From Acanthosepion pharaonis (taxonomy: Eukaryota > Mollusca > Cephalopoda > Sepiida > Sepiidae): a DNA stretch of 64,000 nucleotides. The notes under the pieces are model-generated. The model was given only the letters and a program-made list of their open reading frames with translations. It was not told the origin of the DNA and ran no database searches. The position numbers and the translations under genes are program-made. The stretch spans positions 2,425,001-2,489,000 of the forward strand of contig CAHIKZ030004732.1 in assembly GCA_903632075.3 (NCBI GenBank), given 5' to 3'. Of the stretch, positions 56,096-64,000 are shown piece by piece (position 1 is the first letter of the stretch; the number at the start of each line of letters is the position of its first letter).

Positions 56096-56166
<71 letters not shown>
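56036..56166. repeat. Duplicated (CA)n(TA)n block
   Basis: (AC)n(TA)n at 56036-56076 and again at 56094-56166, joined by AGTTAATTAGTATATATTGT. Confidence 0.9.
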
Positions 56167-56167
<1 letters not shown>

Positions 56168-56299
56168 TGATTAACTAAGCGTAGCTTAGATATTGCACAA
56201 GGTAACAAATATGGAGCAATGAGTGAGAATAAACTCACTACACAGTCGTAATTTAACAAGACAAGCTTGTTAAACACTATACCACGACGAAGTGCCTTT

Positions 56300-58850
56300 G
56301 CATTCATATTGATGATTGATATTATATTTAAAAACGCAAAAAGGAAATTTCCCTGAGTATTTTATGACCATGGAACTTGCAATGATCTTATTCATTTACT
56401 GTCTTAAGAATTATGATACTTCAGAAAAATCAAATAAGAAAAGTACGGACTTTTACGGCTGTTGCCAATGTATCTGACCGATAATTTCCAATAAATATGA
56501 TTTTCCAAACACGAGTTCCACCCGTCTGGGCCAAATCCATGCAATATAAAGAATAAACGTAATCACCAAAGGTTAATAAAGTTATTGACTTTTGAAATAT
56601 AAAAAAATGATAATGAACTGCTATGTTCTTTCCATTCTGATTTTGTAATTATGTTTGAAATTACCGACAGATTTTCAGTGCTAAATCTCAGGACTAAAAA
56701 TGAAAAAAGAGAAAAGTGATTAAAACAGTTATGCTTCAATGGTAAATTGCTACATTTTTTCTGGTTGTATGGGTAAAAGCGGAAAAATCAATTGATTAAA
56801 GTTTCAATAGAATATAATTCCTTTTGCCGACGCCTACACTCATCTTAGGACGACGTTTTAACCATAGGGCTAATTCTGCGTTGGTCAAAGCTGGTTGTTG
56901 GTTGCTGGCCCCTTCGATCCACACTGTCTCTGCCTACGTTGTTTTCTTGATCTCAGAGCAGTGGTAGATGGAAAGTCGTAGTCTCACAGCGGTTTCTATA
57001 TTGAGGAAACAACTTCACGATGAAAAATAAAAAGAGACTAAACTTCAATTTGTTTGTATAGCTCTTGGTATAAAAATTAACCCTTCCTGCACCAATCTCT
57101 ATAGTGATACTGGGCATTGTCTAAAATTCTGCAAAGGTCTTTAGAATCAGGAAATCTGGTAGCAGCTGACGTGGATTCCATAAGCATTCCAGACGGGATT
57201 CGCAGCCCAAGTCTCTGAGCTCACAAAATCATCAGTATATATGCACTTCGGCCCAAAACTGGCATGGGGCCGAAGGGTTCTGGGGATTCGGTGATTCCTC
57301 AATTTTTACATTAATCCCAAGAAAGGACTTTTTTTGCTTCCTATTTCTGCTTCCTTAATTAATTTTCCAAATTTGGAGAATTATCCACCTTTCTTAGGAA
57401 GAGTCACAGGGATTGCTCCTCCTCAAACTCCAACATTCTTCCCTTCACATCTCGCACCACCACTCAACACAGGCGGCGCTAAATTCTGCATCTTCCTCCT
57501 CCCTTCTCGATATTCTAACTGCCTACTTCGCTCTATTTGCAAAAACATAGATCAGACCACCTGCCTGTCACGACAGGATCGACTTTCATAATCTTGGCCC
57601 CCACAGCAGGTTCATTCCTTGTTTTCATTTCTCAATTCGTTTTCGTCTGTCTGTATTCTCGTTAATGATATGTGTTTTTCTAATTTCTCAATAAAGAGGT
57701 AAAGCCATTGCCCAATTTGTTTTACCCGCATGCCAGATATTCGATAGATAAAAAAAAGTAAACTCTTGGTGCATCGTTCAAATTCGTAGTTTGGAGACAA
57801 TCCAGATGGCCCTTTTTTCACTTCCACATTACCAGGAAAAATGTCTTTCATTCTCTCTATATATCTTCCAGGTTACATTTCATTTTGTGCTTAACACGTT
57901 TTCTACTCAGAATTAACATTTAACACGTCACGGCCTCAGTGTCACATAAATCAGATCTCAGTGATCAGCCTGGAAAGTAAAACTTTTAAATTTTAGATAT
58001 TACTTTATCTATTGTCAATGTAACAAAATAAACGAAGAGAAAACCAATATTGTCATACAGTCATTTTAGTTTTTGTTCTCACAGTTCTGTTTCACTTGTT
58101 GGATTACCACTTCTTGACAATATTCGGAGGCGGTGCAATATTTCAAAGCCTCTTCCTTTTTTCCCTTTGATTTTAGGAGCAACAAGACACGTTTCCTTTC
58201 GCTCTGATAGACACGAGGCATGTAAGTATTTCAGAGACACGATTGAAGATTGTATTGAACTGTTCATGATTTCAACTTCGTTTCTTTCTTTATCCTTCTG
58301 TAATATATCTTGTTAATACATTTATTAACTGTTTGCTTGAATTCCATGTTTTGTGCCCTTTTTTATTTGTTTTACCTGGACTTATATGAATCCTTCAAAT
58401 TTTTTTTTTGCGGGACAAATGTATCAGGAGGCATAAAACGATCATACTTTCCATTCACGCAAAGCACTTTTCAAATGATTAAGCAAGATTAACAAAATCT
58501 GGTATGTATTAAATCTTGTTTCCGTTAATCTATTTGTTGATAGATTTTCAACAACACAGAGTAATTTTCGAATATTTAGTTAATTATCTAGTCTTTTTCA
58601 GACATTCTCATTTTTTATATTGGTTTTGTGATTGTTTTGTGTAATCAGTGTAGATTTTCTACCATTTTCTGAAGTTCCATTTGAACTTCGTATATCAAGT
58701 GGTATTAAAATGTCCGATGTGATTAAAAAAAATTGGGAACGAGACAGAAGAAGAGAGTGACAAGAGAAAGAAATGTAAAAATGGTGGATGTGAAAGGAGA
58801 AAAAGAAGCGCATAGAAAGGAAAAGTGGAGGAGGTGAAATAGTAAGATAC
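56300..58850. other. Unassigned stretch
   Basis: No gene was recognised. 56880-57000 and 57380-57600 are GC-richer. Short frames at 57334-57591 and 58050-58316 have no family motif. (CA)-rich low-complexity sequence lies at 58850-58930. Confidence 0.4.
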
Positions 58851-58929
58851 ACATGCACACACAGAAAAACACAAACGCACATACACACAGACAGGGATAC
58901 ATACAAAGATGCACACACACATACACACA

Positions 58930-59165
58930 TATATGTTCGGACTGTTGTCCTCCTCTTTGTTCTCATATTCACGACGTTTCGGACATTGTACGCTCCGGTC
59001 TTCTTCGGATATCTCGGTTTCAGTTATTTCACATTAACTCAACTCTCCAAGTTTTTCTTCACCTCTGCTGTGTCCAGGCTATTGTTTTACAATTCTTTGG
59101 GTCAAGTTACTAGATTACTTCAACCAACGCTTTTATCTACTGAGCCATGTGTCCATCAGTACATT
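58930..59165 (-). mobile_element. tRNA-headed SINE
   Basis: On the minus strand the tRNA-like head (GACACATGGCTCAGTAGATA near 59135-59155) is followed by CAGCAGAGGTGAAG and a body with CCGAAGAAGACCGGAGCGTA, GTCCGAAACGTCGTGAA and GAGGACAACAGTCC. The same parts occur at 23400-23850 and 11107-11555. Confidence 0.65.
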
Positions 59166-59169
59166 AATT

Positions 59170-60430
59170 TTTGGCACTTATAAACTTAATACCTCAGTAA
59201 CCATTTTTTAGCAGAGCTCATATTACACTTTGTTGTTATTATTGTTTTTCTCTAGCAATCTATATTACTGGTTCCCATATTGTATTCATGTCTATGCTTG
59301 GCCGGTATAGGAGATTTGTTGAGGGGTTCGTGATATATTGTTAGGGCACAATCTAATTTAGGTAGCTATGATTACAAGTCATTCCGGGTGCTGTCCGGAA
59401 TAAGACAATCTTGACACTACGTTCTTTGAAAAAGATGTAACACAATAACGGTTATGCAATGCATTAAAATTAAACAAGGGAATTTTGAATGAAACTCAAG
59501 GTAAAGATTTTTTTCAATAAGAAATAACAGTTTATTTGGATATTTTCTACACATTGAGGTGTATGTTTAATAAAACACTTGAAAAAAACAAAGGAAAATT
59601 TCACTTACACACATTGAGGTGAATTTAATAAAACCGTCGAGAAGAAAGGAAAATGAGGTACTTTGCTGGAGAATTTCCGTCGGCAAAGAGGGAAATGTCG
59701 ATTCAGTTGATGAGTAATCCATCTGAGTTCACGACGCGTAATCTCATTTTCTCTGACTAACCCTTCCTTTTTGTGGTTTATATTTATAGTTTCCAGTTAC
59801 CATGTGCTGGGCTCAAAATGAAGCCCTTCAAAAATGTCAGGGAAGCGCTGTCAGTTGTCGAATAATAATATGAATTTTATTTTCGAATATTTTAAAATGC
59901 TGCCGGAGCCTTGATGTTTCTGATTTTGGTCACTTGACTCCTGACAGATTTATTTATTAATTCAATCTCATCCCACAGGGGGCGGTGGTTTCCCTTTCCC
60001 CCGCATATATGACCAGACACACCTGTTTTCTCTATTTCCCCTCGTGTTACGGCTTTACAGTGTTCTTGCAGGCTTATCTTAATTTGTAGCGGTTAGGTGA
60101 TATCGTTATTAAGTAAAAATTATATTTAGTAATCATAAATGGAATAGCTTACTATAATTCAGCGACCTCCCAGTACTTTATAAAGAATTTGGAATTTTTT
60201 CTGAGTGTATGTAAACATGTTGATTTTTGTAAATACTGACGTACATACATGACATTATCAGAAAATAGCAGTAGCCATAGAAAATTTTAAATTTATTAGT
60301 AATTTTCTAACATTTCCTCAACAATCATCTTCATAAGTAAGACTAAAATGCCGAAGTACCTAAAATTCAATAAAATAAAATATTTTACTTTTTGAAGTCT
60401 ACTTTGAAAAGTCAGTTTACCTGGAAAGAA
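59170..60430. other. Unassigned; small tandem repeat at 59545-59655
   Basis: ACACATTGAGGTGTATGTTT..GGAAAA and ACACATTGAGGTGAATTTAA..GGAAAA form a two-copy repeat of about 60 bp. No gene was recognised. Confidence 0.5.
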
Positions 60431-60439
60431 ACGATGCAG

Positions 60440-61735
60440 TTATTAATACGACGAGTTGAATGGTATTATCTCAAGAAGCATAGGCTTCCTGAATTTCTTT
60501 TATGATAATATCAGGTCTGTTGGTTTTTATTTCCCTGTCAGTTTGAATTGGCATGTTCCAGAGGATAATTACATCGTTATTTTGCGTACCTGTGTCTGGT
60601 TGTTGCTCATACCATCTCTCAATGGTTTCGATTTTGTGCTTATTGCATATCTTCTTGCATATGTTGCTACCTTGTTATGTCTGGGTGTATTCACTTTTTG
60701 ACAGTTCCGGACATCCTGAGCTAATATGGTCGACAGTTTTATCATATTTTCCACAGATCATTCGGGTTAGTTCCATCTTATGTAAGAGTGATAGGATCTG
60801 GTTGCAAGGCTTTCGTCCTGAGTTACAATAATTAGGCCTTCTGTTTCAGTTTTCAAGCCGAGGCTCCTCAGCCACTGTGTTTCTTGTTGGTTCACATCTG
60901 CTTTTTTTACTTTTTATGTAATTGTCATGCATTGTCCACTCATTATTTTTTTTTTTTTTTGTAATTTAATTTGACCAAGTTGTTTTAGTTTCCGCTTTAC
61001 TCGTTTGGCGTAGATCTTATTCGCTTCGTTTTTTTTTTTTTTTGGTAGGGTTTATTGTATATTAAGCTGTTTCTTGAAGAGTGCAGCTTTTTTCTTTAGT
61101 GCTTTACTATTTGTAAGAGAGGAACATTAGCTTTGTTAAGTAGGCTTCCAATCCAATTGTTGTAGTTTTTTAGAGTGAGTTCAAGTTGGATTAGACCTCG
61201 GCCTCTTAAAGCTCTTGGTACGTACAGCCTATCAACATCTGATTTCGGATGGTGCATCCTCATTTGGGTAAACATTTTTTTGGTCTTGGCGTCCAATCTT
61301 TTAATGTAATTCAACTTCCATTTAATAATGTTGAAGCTGTATGTTACTACGTGTATAGCTAAGGTGTTGACATCCTTCATTTTATTGACCCCATTTAGTT
61401 CGCTTTCAAGTACCAAACGCACTCTCCTATAATATTCTTTTCGAATTTTTTTCTTCATAATTGAATGTTGTATTCCGTCTCCTTCATTATTTCCAAATTA
61501 TTTGTATATACCATCTTGGTTTAGTTCCTTAATCTTGTTTTTGATATCAAGCTCTAAAATCTTTCCGTTAGTTTACCGCCTTTAAAGTTGGCCTCGGCAC
61601 ATTTGTCGATTCCAAACTCCATCCTGATATCTTTGCTGAAGGTTTTAACAATGGTGAGTAGGTTTTTCTATTGGTTGTCATACTTGGCAAAAGTTTTAGG
61701 ATCATCAATATAGAATAGGTGATTCAGTTTTCTTT
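60440..61735 (-). mobile_element. R2-like type non-LTR retrotransposon, C-terminal half
   Basis: On the minus strand, in order: LNHLFYIDDPKTFAKYDNQ (about 61680-61730, the YxDD-type box, here YIDD), MEFGIDKCAEANFKGGKL (about 61575-61620), then the open frame 61096-61458. That frame starts KKKIRKEYYRRVRLVLESEL and has MRMHHPKSDVDRLYVPRALR, GRGLIQLE. A shifted QWLRSLGLKTETEGLIIVTQ (about 60830-60890) and MPIQTDREIKTNRPDIIIK (about 60490-60560) follow. These landmarks are those of proteins usually annotated as type-1 (R2-like) retrotransposable-element pol. Several frameshifts are present and the 5' half is missing. Confidence 0.7.
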
Positions 61736-61739
61736 GTTT

Positions 61740-61749
61740 TTACCTCTTC

Positions 61750-61791
<42 letters not shown>

Positions 61792-61792
61792 C
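61740..61792. repeat. (ATT)n trinucleotide array
   Basis: ATT repeats for about 40 bp at the truncated edge of the RT remnant. Confidence 0.9.
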
Positions 61793-62194
61793 TCTGTTTC
61801 TGTTGCATACTTATTTCCTTCCGGGTCCCAACCAGAGACCTAAGGTCAGAAATAGCATCATAACATTTTCCACTGAACCTTTTTGTGAAAAACCCAAATA
61901 ACAACCTAAAATTACACACATTTTACATATATAAAGCTCTTCATAAGGTGTGAGCTGTACTTGTGAGTACATTTTTTGTATTTCTTTAAGGTATGGGCTG
62001 CCAGAGATTCCTTCAATGAATCTATCGGAACCTTTTCCAATCAAATCGCGGGCTTCAAACAAAAGTGGAATCATTGATGTCCTCATGTGTCACATTTTTG
62101 TGATTTTCACTTCAAAATCGCTATATTTTGATAGATTTTTGGAGGTTTTCTGTAACTAGGAGGGAAAGGAGAGATTGATGTACATTTTAAAAAA

Positions 62195-62275
62195 GACCCA
62201 ACCGAAATTTGAACTCGGGCTGCCAGTTGCATTTCTTGTACTAATTACTGTTACGCTATCTGAGCAGCCAAAGAA
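62195..62275 (-). mobile_element. tRNA-like SINE head
   Basis: The minus strand reads GGCTGCTCAGATAGCGTAAC (A-box region) and CCCGAGTTCAAATTTCGGTT (T arm: CCGAG/TTCGG around TTCAAAT). Spacing is tRNA-like. No full cloverleaf was verified. Confidence 0.5.
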
Positions 62276-62860
62276 GACTTATTAATTGTACTCGTTTTAA
62301 TATTTTAAAGACATAGACTTTGTTGACTCTGGAAGCAAAAATTATTCAAATGAGATTGTCTAATAGAGAGTGAGCAATTGAAAAGAAGCAAATTAGTATT
62401 TTCGGAATAAAAATGTATAATACATGTCCATAGATAGCCAATTACATTTCCATCGTTTCGTAAAATTATTAATCATATTAATTTAGCTGAAGGGTGATTG
62501 CTCTTTACATATTGATATGGAAATGATATAGAATCTCTCAGGTTGAAGGCAATAATGAAAATCAATCTTACCAGATAGGAAAAGAAAATGGTACACTGAT
62601 GTACATTAAATGGAACAGTGACTTTGACCGTAAGGCAGAATGAATCTGATACATCCACATCACATCCCTTACATATATGCACACCTTTGACCATTCATAT
62701 ACTAACCCATACATATACACACTCTCATACATACTCAGGGATATACATACACGTACACACCCATACAGATACAAATACTCATTTACACCGTTACCCATGC
62801 ATATATATAGACACATCTTTACTCATATGTACACACGCACACAGCTTTACAGTCACATCA
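62275..62860. other. Unassigned; imperfect CATACACA-type repeat
   Basis: 62670-62850 is a degenerate array of CATA/CACA words. The rest is ordinary AT-rich DNA. Confidence 0.5.
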
Positions 62861-62861
62861 C

Positions 62862-63245
62862 ATTGAAACATCAGTTCCTGTACGATCATCGAAGTTAACC
62901 AACAACGAGACTGATCAGTAACTTGTTGGGTGACCGTCTGGGAGTACTGGATGCTATAAGCTTGGGTGTGCGGGTAGTGTAATGGAGAATGTCTCATATT
63001 TGGTAATCGGAGAGCTGAGTTCCAATTCCCGTTGGGTTAATTATATTCGCTTACGTGCAAATACCCTTGGAAAAGGTATGAACCTGACTTTTCCCTCCCT
63101 TGTTATGGGTTAATTAGTAGAACTTGTATCACCAAATCATTATTATCTCCGCAAAGAATGTCTTACAATTTTAAAATATATTTTTTTTTGTTTTAAATAA
63201 CCCGAAAAATATTGGTAATCCATAAAAAAACAAACAAATCAATCA
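62862..63245 (+). mobile_element. 5S rRNA-derived SINE, copy D
   Basis: The head reads CATCGAAGTTAACCAACAAC, GTTGGGTGACCGTCTGGGAG and TACTGGATGCTATAAGCTT. The body has GGAGAGCTGAGTTCCAATTC, and the tail TTTAAATAACCCG.. ends in (CAAT)-like repeats at 63230-63245. It is the full-length type. Confidence 0.85.
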
Positions 63246-63264
63246 ATTTATTATCGACAAAACT

Positions 63265-63800
63265 TTCTTTTATTAATGTTCACCCTATACAACAGCCAAA
63301 AGCCACTAGTGGTACAGGGTTACTGAAGGAGTTTATTAGGTGAGCAGTAACAGTAAGGGGTAAGAGCTGCTTTTTATGAAGACATGTGTGAAAGATAAAT
63401 GTTAACTCTAGACAGATTAAGATTGTAATGTTCGAAGAGGTACCCATTTTTTGGAGTTGATTCAATAAGGTAACGATTCGTGGGAAGAAGCTGTTCGAGT
63501 GGAAGTTACTCCTAACGAAGGGAACGAAGGTGGAAGACTATAGTGTGTGTAGCATGGCGGGTCATAGATATGAAAGTTAGAAATGGTGGAACTAAGCAAT
63601 GTAGCTTGTCTGAACATTTGCCATGGAAATAGCGATAAGGCAGCTAGAGGCTTACAAACATTCGTCTTTGGGAAAAGGGGTTGTAGGATGAAAAATAATT
63701 CACCGCCTACAATCAAAATTAGGTGAAGACTGGGCACCCCAGCCCAGATCTGGCAACAGTAATCCATTTTTCAGCCCGACTTGCCTCTTTTAAACGTAGA
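63265..63800 (-). mobile_element. LINE fragment, second Jockey-like subfamily
   Basis: The minus frame (63462-63767) starts MDYCCQIWAGVPSLHLI and has KPLAALSLFPWQMFRQATLL. It parallels 21885-22440. It directly follows the tail of 5S-SINE copy D and is frame-broken. Confidence 0.65.
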
Positions 63801-64000
63801 GAATAGTCAGAAGAGTCAAGTACTTGCTGGAGCGGTACAGGAAATTAACGATTTTTCCAGCATCTTTAGCGATGGATTGTATATACAAGTACCGATAGTC
63901 TGGGATGAGTTTAAGCTCCTATACGCGTTCAAGGCAAGGAGTTTCATTGAGAAAGCATCCGTTTATTGACCTTATAAAAATATATTTGGATTGTTACATT

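Noticed and set aside
8939..56166. CRISPR-like arrays among the repeats
   Set aside because: Repeats are simple-sequence microsatellites and transposon termini in a eukaryotic context, with no regular spacers.

Overview
The window is AT-rich metazoan DNA with no recognisable intact host gene. It looks like intergenic or intronic DNA from a mollusc-like genome; a coleoid cephalopod is my best guess. That guess rests on very dense long (TA)n tracts, many degenerate Jockey/CR1-type LINE 3' ends sharing the terminus GCTTGGGGTGAAACGCTTA, tRNA- and 5S-rRNA-headed SINEs, and Penelope-like and Tx1/RTE-like retroelements. No marker gene fixes the species.

Layout. 0.4-2.5 kb: a 5S-headed SINE and an RTE-type LINE remnant. 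3.7-8.3 kb: stacked Jockey-like LINE pieces, including a reverse transcriptase with YVDD at 4.3-5.3 kb. 9.6-10.7 kb: a small pogo-like DNA transposon with matching termini and TA flanks, then a second HTH remnant. 11.1-12.4 kb: an inverted-repeat element, a 5S-SINE and a LINE end. 12.7-21.4 kb: a minus-strand Gypsy/Ty3 retrotransposon (LTRs, PPT, integrase, RT, CCHC knuckles, PBS) riddled with insertions. One of these is a cysteine/histidine-module ORF that I cannot assign. 21.9-23.9 kb: another LINE subfamily and tRNA-headed SINEs. 24.2-25.4 kb: a TIR element containing a 267-bp hAT MITE with a perfect 8-bp TSD.

25.5-29.3 kb is a microsatellite field. 29.35-29.60 kb and 45.86-46.11 kb are two solo LTRs of one family, each with a perfect 5-bp TSD. 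36.6-38.4 kb holds an inverted repeat, a tandem pair of 394-bp units each carrying a type I hammerhead-ribozyme motif on the minus strand, and a MITE. 38.4-40.4 kb holds a long-TIR element and a hairpin-rich tandem satellite. 41.9-45 kb holds a Tx1-like LINE with 5' monomers and a Jockey-like LINE. 49.7-51.2 kb holds a third hammerhead-like motif and a Tc1-like transposase remnant. 52-54.2 kb holds a Penelope-like element (GIY-YIG) inside a local inverted/direct duplication cluster. 55.5 kb holds a fourth, one-substitution-decayed hammerhead. 60.4-61.7 kb holds another non-LTR RT, and 62.2-63.8 kb holds tRNA-like, 5S-SINE and LINE pieces.

Almost every long coding stretch is a piece of a dead element; nothing forms an operon or a host pathway. 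The most interesting signal is the set of hammerhead motifs, which share one architecture and all sit next to dinucleotide tracts, consistent with retrozyme-like or Penelope-related non-autonomous retroelements. All identifications were made by eye; no search or folding program was run.
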